A DNA stretch of 5,754 nt from Verrucomicrobia bacterium TMED44 (lineage in GTDB: Bacteria > Verrucomicrobiota > Verrucomicrobiia > Opitutales > Seribacteraceae), in the NCBI GenBank assembly GCA_002168015.1, contig NHCX01000118.1:1-5754 (forward strand), written 5' to 3'. The number at the start of each line of letters is the position of its first letter. The first letter of the stretch is position 1. Below, piece by piece: positions 1-5,754 of the stretch. The notes beneath the pieces were generated by a model. That model was given only the letters and a program-made list of their open reading frames with translations. It ran no database searches and was not told where the DNA came from. The translations under genes and the position numbers were made by a program.

Positions 1-1701
1 GACTTTCGGGTCTCGTTGGGCAACGCACCTGTTCTCGGTTCTCCGACAGATACATCAAACTTTTTATCTGCTTTAAAGCTCGATAATCCAAACTTACAAA
101 GTAGTCAGGCACTAGGATCAATTGATATGTCCAATACCTTGGACAGTGCAAACTTTGGAAACTCATTTACTGGGCTCAATGCTGGTAAACTTGGTACATT
201 TTTTATCGGGGAAGGCGAGGGGGTAGTCAGAATCGATTACGACATTACTGTGGATACCGTGAGTACTCTTGTGCAGAAAGTGAATTCCTCGGATGCTAAT
301 GTATATATGTTTTACGATCCAGTCAGTGATCGGTTTGTGATTAGAAATAAAAGCACGGGTGCAACTGGAATTACAGTTCATGAGTCTGAGAACTGGGATG
401 CGGTAAGTTCAAATAAAGGAGCTGGCAATGTCTTGGAATTGATGGGATTAGCTAGTCCTAAGGTTATCTCCAACACATACGTCGCAGGGTCAGGTGTCTC
501 TATTTCGCAAGGTGATTATTTCAAGTTTATTTCCTCAGGCAACACATCTTATTGGCAAGCCCTTGAAAAAGGCGTTATTGGAGATCCAACCTTAACAAGC
601 GGCAAATGGCGCCAAGTCATCCAAGGTGTTGGAAGGTCGATCAATTCTGAAGTTGGGGGTAACTCCTCCATACGCGTGAATAATGGAGAGATTATTTACA
701 GTAAGGGTAGCACCTTTTCTGCAGACGAACATGGATACAAAGGAATCAACTTTGACATATCCAGCGTATCTCTAGGTGGAAAATTTGATTTTACAGTAGC
801 CAAAGATACAGGTGCAGCTAAAACCGCTATCGATAAGTTTGTTGTCGAATTCAATGACGCGCAGGATTACATAAACAGCCTAGTATCAGTAACTAATGAT
901 GGAGAAAATGTTACCGCCGGTCGATTCTCGAATAATACTGAGCTTTCGAGATTAGGGAGTCAGTTAAGAAAAGTTGCTTTTGGTGACTCAACTCCACATT
1001 CTGCTAGTGAAGTAACCCAAGACAACTCTGATTTCATTCTTAACGAACAAACCCGGGCTACTCTTGTTTCCATCAACTCGGATCCAGGCTCAGAATTGAT
1101 GACATTGAAAGCCGAATTGAGCTTGGGTGCCAGCAACAACGGCTATTTAGTAAAAGTTCTTAATGATAATCTATTAGATTCCTCCGGTAATCCTCAAACC
1201 TATTATAAATATAATTCCACGACAGGATTCTGGGAGGAAGCAGAACCGGCCTTCAGTTCATTTCGACTGTCGGATATAGGTTTGGATTTCGGAGTCGGAT
1301 CAGATAATCTTAAAACATCAAATTCAGCTCTACTCATTCAGGCACTTGAGGAACGACCGGAAATGGTACAGTCTCTTTTTGATCAAGATAAAGTCACTAG
1401 GTTTGATGTTGTCACGAATTCCAATCGTGAACTAAAAGGGGTCTCACAAGCAATAGACGAGTTCGTTACTGCGTTTTTGGAAGGAAATCTCACCAGTAAT
1501 TACAAGGGCACTTACAACACCCATATTGATAGTATTAAAAGTCAGAACAAGAGACTCGATAAGCGAATTGAAGACCTAGAAAGATACCTCGAGCAAAGAG
1601 AAGAAACCCTCAGCCAAGGCTTTATGCGGATGGAGGAGATGCAATCAAAGCTTAATACCCAACTTCAAACACTACAAAGTTCATTTAAGAGTAATAAATA
1701 A
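1..1701 (+). CDS. fliD: Flagellar hook-associated protein 2 (filament cap) FliD, 5'-truncated by window edge
   Basis: FliD forms the oligomeric cap at the distal filament tip, where it guides folding of exported flagellin. The frame is open to base 1, so the TTG at 16 is probably not the start; the N-terminal D0 helix is missing. 566 codons are visible. Numbering from the TTG, residues about 58-122 look like a Flagellin_IN/FliD module (GTFFIGEGEG, then a VNSSDANV segment and a DRFVIRNKSTGATGI strand region). Residues about 265-325 begin the FliD C-terminal domain (KTAIDKFVVEFN, then VTAGRFSNNTELSRLGSQLR). Residues 417-458 carry the family signature LSDIGLDF...NSALLIQALEERPEMVQSLF. Residues 505-557 form the terminal coiled coil, with RIEDLERYLEQREETL followed by a Gln/Leu/Met-rich helix. 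The middle (about 155-201 and 377-414) contains Trp/Tyr-rich inserts not typical of short FliDs. The stop overlaps the next ATG by one base (TAATG). The identity is firm; the insert role is unknown. Confidence 0.93.
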   Translation, partial: DFRVSLGNAPVLGSPTDTSNFLSALKLDNPNLQSSQALGSIDMSNTLDSANFGNSFTGLNAGKLGTFFIGEGEGVVRIDYDITVDTVSTLVQKVNSSDANVYMFYDPVSDRFVIRNKSTGATGITVHESENWDAVSSNKGAGNVLELMGLASPKVISNTYVAGSGVSISQGDYFKFISSGNTSYWQALEKGVIGDPTLTSGKWRQVIQGVGRSINSEVGGNSSIRVNNGEIIYSKGSTFSADEHGYKGINFDISSVSLGGKFDFTVAKDTGAAKTAIDKFVVEFNDAQDYINSLVSVTNDGENVTAGRFSNNTELSRLGSQLRKVAFGDSTPHSASEVTQDNSDFILNEQTRATLVSINSDPGSELMTLKAELSLGASNNGYLVKVLNDNLLDSSGNPQTYYKYNSTTGFWEEAEPAFSSFRLSDIGLDFGVGSDNLKTSNSALLIQALEERPEMVQSLFDQDKVTRFDVVTNSNRELKGVSQAIDEFVTAFLEGNLTSNYKGTYNTHIDSIKSQNKRLDKRIEDLERYLEQREETLSQGFMRMEEMQSKLNTQLQTLQSSFKSNK

Positions 1702-2351
1702 TGAAATTCAGTTTACTTAGTATTTTAACCATCATAATCTTTTTTTCTTCCTGCCGGAAGTTCCAAGAGGAAAAAGTTGTGGCTAAAGCTAAACCATTCA
1801 GCCCGACTAACATTTATCCAGTTGAAAGACTGCCACTTAACTTCACCCGTGTCGCTCTACTACCTTGCTATTATGGAGATCCAGACTCCCAGATACTTTC
1901 ATTTTGTGACCCGATTTTCCTACAAGAATTGTCTCAGGAAAGAATTTTTGAAATTGTGCAAATTTCTCCCGATGAACTCCGAAATTTGACTGGCAAAAGT
2001 AGAGTTTCTTCAACCCAAAACTTACCTGCTAATTTTCTCAGGATCATTGAAAGTAATACCGGGGCTCAAGGTGTGCTTTTCGTTGACTTAGATTCGTACA
2101 AACCATTCCGACCTATGTCAATCGGAGTAAGGTCTAAGTTGGTGGACCTTAAAACAGGTGAATTCATGTGGGCAATCGATGAGACATTTGATGCAGGTCA
2201 TGCCAATGTTGTTGTGGGAGCTGCCCAATTTCAGGAAACATCACAGGTGCGTGCCTTGTCTGCAAGAACCAATGGAAGCGTCTTACACTCACCTAGAATT
2301 TTCACAAAGTATGTAGCTTCGACCATCTTTTCAACCTTGCCTAAAAGGTGA
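1701..2351 (+). CDS. Secreted lipoprotein with CsgG/TolB-N-like pattern, coupled to fliD
   Basis: The 216-residue protein starts with a lipoprotein signal peptide: MK, a hydrophobic stretch at residues 3-15, and FSSC with the lipidated Cys at 18. Phe at -3 is not the classic Leu. Position +2 is Arg, not the Asp that retains lipoproteins in the inner membrane of enterics, so an outer-membrane site is plausible. The body shows a pattern seen in CsgG, TolB-N and LpoB-like envelope proteins: RVALLP (50-55), a helix DPIFLQELSQERIFEIV (70-86), LP..FLR (108-114), GVLFVDLDSY (124-133) and LVDLKTGEFMWAIDETFD (147-164). The C-terminus is SPRIFTKYVASTIFSTLP. Its ATG overlaps the fliD stop by one base, which suggests translational coupling and a flagellar role, for instance at the outer-membrane ring as proposed for FlgO/FlgT-type proteins in Vibrio. 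No specific family is recognised with certainty; the function is inferred from context only. Confidence 0.8.
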   Translation: MKFSLLSILTIIIFFSSCRKFQEEKVVAKAKPFSPTNIYPVERLPLNFTRVALLPCYYGDPDSQILSFCDPIFLQELSQERIFEIVQISPDELRNLTGKSRVSSTQNLPANFLRIIESNTGAQGVLFVDLDSYKPFRPMSIGVRSKLVDLKTGEFMWAIDETFDAGHANVVVGAAQFQETSQVRALSARTNGSVLHSPRIFTKYVASTIFSTLPKR

Positions 2352-2380
2352 TAAATTTATTATTGCATTATATTCTTATT

Positions 2381-2395
2381 TGGCACATATTAAGC
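2381..2395 (+). promoter_or_regulatory. Candidate sigma-54 (-24/-12) promoter
   Basis: TGGCAC at 2381-2386 is a perfect -24 element. It is followed by 5 bases and AAGC at 2392-2395, which puts the invariant GG and GC at the correct 10-bp spacing; only the TT of the usual TTGC is changed. It lies in the only sizeable gap of the flagellar cluster. Late and middle flagellar genes are driven by RpoN in many bacteria, so context agrees. The predicted start of transcription is about 2407, directly before the flgM-like ATG at 2408. No enhancer site for an NtrC-type activator was identified. Confidence 0.55.
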
Positions 2396-2407
2396 TAACA
2401 CTAATCT

Positions 2408-2701
2408 ATGGAAGCAATATCAGGAGACGCGTCGAGAAATGTCATAACCAATGACAATTTATCATTATCATTAAACGCTTCTACCAAACATGCTGATTCA
2501 ATTCGCCAGAATGTTGATTTAGATTCGAATGTCGCAGATCTTAGTAACTTGGTCACTCATGCGAAAGATTCTTCTCCTGATATCCGTGCGGATGTTATTG
2601 ATCGGGCAAAGCTACTCTTATCTGATCCAAACTGGTTAAATGATGGTAATTTGTCCAAATTATCTGAAAAATTACTTCAGGTCGAAGATTTTGACTCTTA
2701 A
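2408..2701 (+). CDS. flgM: FlgM-like anti-sigma-28 factor
   Basis: This 97-residue, polar, Asn/Ser/Asp-rich protein has no signal peptide or membrane segment. The N-terminal half (1-50) looks disordered, as in FlgM. The C-terminal half follows the FlgM pattern: VADLSNL (42-48), SSPDIRADVIDRAK (55-68) matching the family's S-x-[DV]-[IV]-R-x-x-[KLV]-[IV]-x-x-[IVA]-K helix, DPNW (73-76) in place of the usual G-T/S-Y turn, and LSKLSEKLLQVEDF (82-95) matching the final IAxKLL helix. FlgM binds FliA (sigma-28) and is exported once the hook is complete, which frees the sigma factor for late genes. Length is like that of Salmonella FlgM. The ATG at 2408 is the only Met in the frame and has no SD. Placement before fliS in a late flagellar cluster supports the call, but the sequence is divergent; another small flagellar protein is possible. 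Confidence 0.6.
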   Translation: MEAISGDASRNVITNDNLSLSLNASTKHADSIRQNVDLDSNVADLSNLVTHAKDSSPDIRADVIDRAKLLLSDPNWLNDGNLSKLSEKLLQVEDFDS

Positions 2702-2709
2702 TTTTTTTT
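2702..2709 (+). repeat. Run of eight T between flgM-like gene and fliS
   Basis: Eight T in a row directly follow the TAA stop of the flgM-like gene and end three bases before the fliS ATG. A weak 6-bp hairpin at 2681-2695 (GTCGAA / TTTTGAC, one G-T pair) lies six bases upstream, too far and too weak for a good intrinsic terminator. The U-rich leader could instead keep the fliS start unstructured. Confidence 0.4.
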
Positions 2710-2712
2710 GCA

Positions 2713-3159
2713 ATGCAATACGATAAGATAGCTCGTTCATACAAAGCTCAATCTGTTCAAACTGCCAGTCCCGGCAAACTTGTACTGATGCTCTTCGATG
2801 GTTATCTCCGATTCACAACCGCTGCTAAAAATTCATTCAGCCTCGAAGATTTAACGAAAAGAAATGAAGGCATTAATAATAATTTAATTCGTGCACAAAA
2901 TATCGTCACTGAACTGCAATCATCTCTCGATATGTCTGTACCTGGGGATTTACCTGGCACTCTTTATCGTCTTTACGATTATGTCTTGCATCAACTTCAG
3001 CAAGCTAATTTGCAAAAAAAACCTGACACGATCGACGAAGCAGATAAAGTTATTGCCGAGTTGCGAGAAGCATGGGCAGAGATGCTCATTCAGAACCCTA
3101 CCGAGGGTGGCAGTTCAACTTCTGATCAGCAACCTGGCTCAATTTCTCTCCAAGCATAG
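2713..3159 (+). CDS. fliS: Flagellin export chaperone FliS
   Basis: FliS binds the C-terminal disordered part of newly made flagellin in the cytoplasm. This stops early polymerisation and brings flagellin to the export gate FlhA. The 148-residue protein is slightly longer than the usual 120-140 because of a Ser/Gly/Gln-rich tail from about 128. Family landmarks are clear: an N-terminal Y..I..SYKAQSV segment (3-15), QTASPGKLVLMLFDG (16-30), the helix NLIRAQNIVTELQSSLD (57-73), LPGTLYRLYDYVLHQL.QAN (80-99) and the final helix VIAELREAWAEML (113-125). It starts 11 bases after the flgM-like stop, with a T-run and no SD in the leader. Its gene order after fliD and before an FlgN/FliT-like gene is typical. 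The identification is solid. Confidence 0.95.
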   Translation: MQYDKIARSYKAQSVQTASPGKLVLMLFDGYLRFTTAAKNSFSLEDLTKRNEGINNNLIRAQNIVTELQSSLDMSVPGDLPGTLYRLYDYVLHQLQQANLQKKPDTIDEADKVIAELREAWAEMLIQNPTEGGSSTSDQQPGSISLQA

Positions 3160-3168
3160 CTTTTCCTT

Positions 3169-3519
3169 ATGAGCGAAAAACATTTCGCTTATTTTATAGA
3201 AGCCTTGGAAACTCTTGAAAACTTGTTACACGCTGAAACACAGGCTATTGCTGCCCATGAATTAGACACGATTGATGAAATCATGCAACAAAAGGATATA
3301 AGCCTTGAAACACTGCTAGCAGCCAAAGACTCACTTGAAAAAGATCCACGAAATAATCAGTTAGCTAATGAAAAGCTAGATTATGTGATGAATCTACAAT
3401 CCAGGAATGCAATTTCATTTAAAAAGCTGAAGGATAGAGTAGAGGCCAAAAATAAGGCAGATGACCCAAGCCGAAAATCCTCTGAAAATAAAGCCCGATC
3501 TACTTATTTAGAGAATTGA
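3169..3519 (+). CDS. FlgN/FliT-like flagellar export chaperone
   Basis: The 116-residue protein is charged and almost fully helical, without signal peptide or membrane segment. The pattern L..LL.AE..AI.AHELDTIDEIMQQKD (about 16-43) matches the FlgN/FliT style, in which a helix ending in 'dl..i..l...K' is followed by a second helix. NLQSRNAISFKKLKDRVEAK (75-94) corresponds to the last helix of FlgN, which has paired Asn residues. The tail from 95 is Lys/Ser/Asn-rich and probably flexible. FlgN serves the hook-filament junction proteins FlgK and FlgL; FliT serves the cap FliD and commonly follows fliS. Position (9 bases after fliS, same cluster as fliD) favours a FliT role, while the sequence pattern leans to FlgN, so no symbol is given. 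ATG without SD. These chaperones are poorly conserved, so the family is inferred. Confidence 0.6.
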   Translation: MSEKHFAYFIEALETLENLLHAETQAIAAHELDTIDEIMQQKDISLETLLAAKDSLEKDPRNNQLANEKLDYVMNLQSRNAISFKKLKDRVEAKNKADDPSRKSSENKARSTYLEN

Positions 3520-3563
3520 ATTAAATATCCGCGGTTTCTAAGTACCAAGAAGGTCTATTGCTC

Positions 3564-3592
3564 TTGCGAACTGCATTCAGGACTTATATAAA
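3564..3592 (+). promoter_or_regulatory. Candidate sigma-70 promoter for leuCD
   Basis: TTGCGA at 3564-3569 (4 of 6 matches to the -35 consensus) and TATAAA at 3587-3592 (5 of 6 to the -10 consensus) are separated by exactly 17 bp. It lies in the 83-bp gap after the flagellar cluster, where function changes. Transcription would begin near 3599-3600, about 3-4 bases before the leuC ATG. The gap holds no leucine-rich leader peptide, T-box or attenuator-like hairpin. Confidence 0.5.
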
Positions 3593-3602
3593 TTTGTTGT
3601 TC

Positions 3603-5012
3603 ATGGAAAAATACAATTTGTTTCAGAAAGTTTGGAGGCATCATAGCGTAGGGCTGCTAGATAACGGACAAACCCAATTGTTTGTAGGGCGCCACCTCAT
3701 TCACGAAGTAACCAGTCCGCAAGCCTTTGGAATGTTGCGCGAAATGAACCTTCCTGTCCGTTATCCAGAAAGAACCTTCGCAACGGTTGACCACATTGTG
3801 CCAACTGATGAAGTTAAAGAACCTTACTCTGATCCTCTTGCTGATGCGATGATCAAGGAATTACGTGAAAATTGCGCAAAAACAGGTGTTACATTTTTCG
3901 ATATAGATTCCGGCAAGCAGGGAATCGTCCATGTAGTGGGCCCAGAGCAAGGATTAACCCAACCTGGAATGACGATAGCTTGCGGTGATTCTCACACCTC
4001 AACACACGGAGCCTTTGGTGCTATTGCTTTTGGCGTTGGAACAAGCCAAGTACGCGATCTTCTTGCCACGCAAACCTTAGCTTTATCACCACTTAAAGTT
4101 CGGCGAATAGAAGTAAATGGTCATTTGCAACCAGGTGTTTATGCCAAAGATGTCATTCTTCATATTATACGCAAACTAGGAGTTAACGGAGGCACTGGAT
4201 ATGCTTATGAATATGCTGGTGATGTCTTTGACCAATTTTCGATGGAGGAAAGAATGACCGCGTGTAACATGTCGATCGAAGGTGGCGCAAGAGTGGGCTA
4301 TGTAAATCCTGATGAAAAAACCTTTGCCTATTTGAATGGGAAACCATACTCGCCCAAGCATGAAAACTGGGAAAAGGCTGTCACTGTATGGTCCTCTTTT
4401 GCGTCGGATAAAGGATGCGATTATGAAGATATCGTTCTTTTTAATGCAGCTGATATTTCCCCAACCGTCACTTGGGGGATCAATCCAAGTCAGGCCATTT
4501 CTGTTGAAGAGAAAATCCCGGATCCCCGTGAACTTACTGGTGCAGAAGCATCAAGTGCTATTGAAGCGCTTGACTACATGAAACTATCAGCGGGCTCAGA
4601 CATTAAAGGCACCGCTATTGATGTAGCCTTTATTGGGTCCTGTACAAACGGCAGGATCTCAGATTTGGAGGAAGTGGCATCAAAACTTAATGGTCACAAG
4701 GTCAAGACCGGAGTTAAAGCAATTGTTGTTCCCGGTTCCCAAGTTGTCAGTAAAATCGCTGAGGAAAAAGGATTAGATGAAATTTTTAAGAATGCAGGTT
4801 TTGAGTGGCGTAATGCTGGATGCTCCATGTGCTTGGCAATGAATCCTGACAAGCTAATTGGTGACCAGTTATGCGCCAGTTCTAGCAACCGTAATTTCAA
4901 AGGAAGGCAAGGAAGCCCTACGGGCAGAACCATGCTAATGAGCCCGCTCATGGTTGCAGCTGCGGCAATCAGGGGAGAAGTCGCAGACAGTAGGGAAGTG
5001 TTTTCGAATTAA
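3603..5012 (+). CDS. leuC: 3-isopropylmalate dehydratase large subunit LeuC
   Basis: LeuC is the catalytic, iron-sulfur subunit of isopropylmalate isomerase, which converts 2-isopropylmalate to 3-isopropylmalate in leucine synthesis in the cytoplasm. The 469-residue protein has the usual length (E. coli about 466). The three ligands of the [4Fe-4S] cluster are present: Cys347 in GSCTNGR and Cys407 and Cys410 in GCSMC. Aconitase-family active-site stretches are also intact: DHIVPTD (63-69), [14 protein letters not shown] (127-140) and the C-terminal [11 protein letters not shown] segment with GSPTGR (427-442). The ATG at 3603 begins [11 protein letters not shown], the normal LeuC N-terminus. 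An in-frame TTG at 3558 would add 15 residues without homology and lies upstream of the predicted promoter, so it was rejected. No SD is visible. It is followed 11 bases later by leuD, its obligate partner. No frameshift or lost residue. Confidence 0.97.
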   Translation: MEKYNLFQKVWRHHSVGLLDNGQTQLFVGRHLIHEVTSPQAFGMLREMNLPVRYPERTFATVDHIVPTDEVKEPYSDPLADAMIKELRENCAKTGVTFFDIDSGKQGIVHVVGPEQGLTQPGMTIACGDSHTSTHGAFGAIAFGVGTSQVRDLLATQTLALSPLKVRRIEVNGHLQPGVYAKDVILHIIRKLGVNGGTGYAYEYAGDVFDQFSMEERMTACNMSIEGGARVGYVNPDEKTFAYLNGKPYSPKHENWEKAVTVWSSFASDKGCDYEDIVLFNAADISPTVTWGINPSQAISVEEKIPDPRELTGAEASSAIEALDYMKLSAGSDIKGTAIDVAFIGSCTNGRISDLEEVASKLNGHKVKTGVKAIVVPGSQVVSKIAEEKGLDEIFKNAGFEWRNAGCSMCLAMNPDKLIGDQLCASSSNRNFKGRQGSPTGRTMLMSPLMVAAAAIRGEVADSREVFSN

Positions 5013-5023
5013 AATTAGATATT

Positions 5024-5620
5024 ATGCCATTGGAAAAAATTTCACAAGTAAGAGGTCAGGCAGTCAATGTTCCCGGTGATGATATTGATACCGACAGAAT
5101 AATTCCCGCCCGCTTTATGAAATGCGTAACATTTGATGGTTTGGGCGAGTATTTATTTCATGATGTAAGATATGACAGCAAAGGTCAACCGAGGGACCAT
5201 TCATTAAATGATCCACGCTTCGCGAATGCATCTATCATGCTTTCTGGCACTAATTTTGGTTGTGGAAGCTCTCGAGAGCATGCTCCGCAATCCCTCTACC
5301 GGGCTGGTTTCCGTGCTATCATCGCCGGCAATTTTGCCGAAATCTTTTTTGGTAATTCGATTAATCTTGGCATGCCATGTGTATCCATATCAGAGGATCA
5401 AAGAAAGCAACTTGCTGGAATAATTGAGGAATCTCCAGAACTAGATATCACTATCAACCTTTTGGATTCTAAAATTCATGCATCTGATCACCAATTTGCT
5501 TTCAAATTGAAAGATGGAGCTAGAGAATCCCTAATTAATGGAAAATGGGACCCAATTGATGAACTTTTAGGAAAAGGAGAAGCCATTGAAGAGGTAGCCA
5601 AACTACTCATTTATAAATAA
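5024..5620 (+). CDS. leuD: 3-isopropylmalate dehydratase small subunit LeuD
   Basis: LeuD is the swivelling small subunit that completes the active site of isopropylmalate isomerase with LeuC and helps choose the substrate. At 198 residues it has the long bacterial length, not the roughly 165 of archaeal-type subunits. Landmarks are GDDIDTDRIIPARF (18-31), LFHDVRY (44-50) in the substrate-loop region, NFGCGSSREHAP (77-88), with the aconitase-family Ser/Arg active-site residues, and the segment GNFAEIFFGNSINLG (102-116). The C-terminal helix EAIEEVAKLLIYK ends the protein. The ATG is 11 bases after the leuC stop in an AT-rich leader with no SD; the shared transcript with leuC is inferred from this spacing. 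leuB and leuA are not in the window. Confidence 0.97.
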   Translation: MPLEKISQVRGQAVNVPGDDIDTDRIIPARFMKCVTFDGLGEYLFHDVRYDSKGQPRDHSLNDPRFANASIMLSGTNFGCGSSREHAPQSLYRAGFRAIIAGNFAEIFFGNSINLGMPCVSISEDQRKQLAGIIEESPELDITINLLDSKIHASDHQFAFKLKDGARESLINGKWDPIDELLGKGEAIEEVAKLLIYK

Positions 5621-5624
5621 TAAA

Positions 5625-5754
5625 GTGAATTTTTATATTTTTTGTAGAACCTTAAGCTGTGCGTTTTTCTTCTTCTTAACAACTAGTTGCGGTCTACTTG
5701 ATGATAGCGATGCATTAAACACAAGTGACTTGATTTCTAGTATAGAATCGGAAA
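5625..5754 (+). CDS. Putative lipoprotein, N-terminal part (runs off window)
   Basis: A GTG at 5625, four bases after the leuD stop, opens a frame with no stop to the window end (43 codons). The translation has a classic secretion signal: short N-terminus with Arg8, a hydrophobic core CAFFFFL (12-18), then TTSC with the candidate lipidated Cys at 22, followed by GLLDDSDAL, an acidic flexible start of a mature protein. Thr at -3 with Leu at -4 is a relaxed lipobox. In-frame stop codons lie upstream at 5595 and there is no earlier ATG, GTG or TTG after it, so GTG is the first possible start. No SD. The tight spacing suggests it shares the leuCD transcript, though the function looks unrelated. 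The function cannot be told from 43 residues. Confidence 0.6.
   Translation, partial: MNFYIFCRTLSCAFFFFLTTSCGLLDDSDALNTSDLISSIESE

Noticed and set aside
16..18. TTG at 16 as the real start of fliD
   Set aside because: The frame is open through base 1 and the N-terminal FliD D0 helix region is absent, so the gene almost surely begins upstream of the window.
163..381. Minus-strand open frame of 72 codons inside fliD
   Set aside because: It lies fully within a well-supported gene, has a low-complexity His/Ile-rich translation and no recognisable motif.
2353..2379. Sigma-28 promoter (TAAATTTA, 11 bases, TATTCTTA)
   Set aside because: The -35-like half fits, but the -10 half matches GCCGATAA poorly. 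The -24/-12 motif a few bases downstream is a better explanation.
2681..2709. Intrinsic terminator after the flgM-like gene
   Set aside because: The hairpin has only six pairs including one G-T and a three-base loop, and six bases separate it from the T-run. The three downstream genes are closely spaced and look cotranscribed.
2891..3172. Overlapping + strand frame across the end of fliS
   Set aside because: Cys/Ile/Leu-rich translation in another frame of a firm FliS gene, with no start signal or family pattern.
3529..3534. CCGCGG palindrome after the FlgN/FliT-like gene
   Set aside because: Six bases with no extended flanking symmetry and no T-run; not enough for an operator or terminator.
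3558..3602. Longer leuC start at the TTG of 3558
   Set aside because: It adds 15 hydrophobic/basic residues not found in LeuC proteins, and the stretch contains the predicted -35 and -10 boxes. The ATG at 3603 gives the normal N-terminus MEKYNLF.
4694..4951. Minus-strand open frame of 85 codons inside leuC
   Set aside because: It is opposite the highly conserved iron-sulfur part of leuC and its Leu/Pro/Ser-rich product is typical of an antisense shadow.

Overview
This window comes from a diderm (Gram-negative type) flagellated bacterium. It joins the end of a late flagellar gene cluster to a leucine-biosynthesis pair, all on the + strand. Two lipoprotein signal peptides (one partial) support a diderm envelope. 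The moderately AT-rich composition, the lack of Shine-Dalgarno (SD) motifs and the style of LeuC/LeuD and FliD are compatible with the PVC group, perhaps Verrucomicrobiota (Opitutae-like). That placement is an impression from the sequence, not a proven assignment.

Flagellar part (1-3519): fliD (filament cap; its 5' end lies outside the window) overlaps by one base with a gene for a secreted lipoprotein with a CsgG/TolB-N-like sequence pattern. After a 56-bp gap that carries a good candidate sigma-54 (-24/-12) promoter come three short genes: an FlgM-like anti-sigma-28 factor, fliS (flagellin chaperone) and an FlgN/FliT-like helical chaperone. Together they form a filament-assembly module: the cap, the chaperone for the filament subunit, a second export chaperone for cap or junction proteins, the brake on late-gene sigma factor, and an envelope lipoprotein that may serve the motor or the outer-membrane passage.

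Leucine part (3520-5620): an 83-bp gap carries a sigma-70-like promoter just before leuC. leuC and leuD, 11 bp apart, encode the two subunits of isopropylmalate isomerase, with all key motifs intact. Four bases after leuD, a GTG-started reading frame with a lipoprotein signal peptide begins and runs off the window.

The most notable points are these: the predicted sigma-54 and sigma-70 start sites fall within about 0-5 nt of the flgM-like and leuC start codons, which suggests leaderless transcripts; no gene has a convincing SD; the lipoprotein is tied to fliD by a one-base overlap; and FliD carries Trp/Tyr-rich inserts, one of which resembles a small carbohydrate-binding module. No RNA gene, CRISPR array, insertion sequence or convincing terminator was seen.
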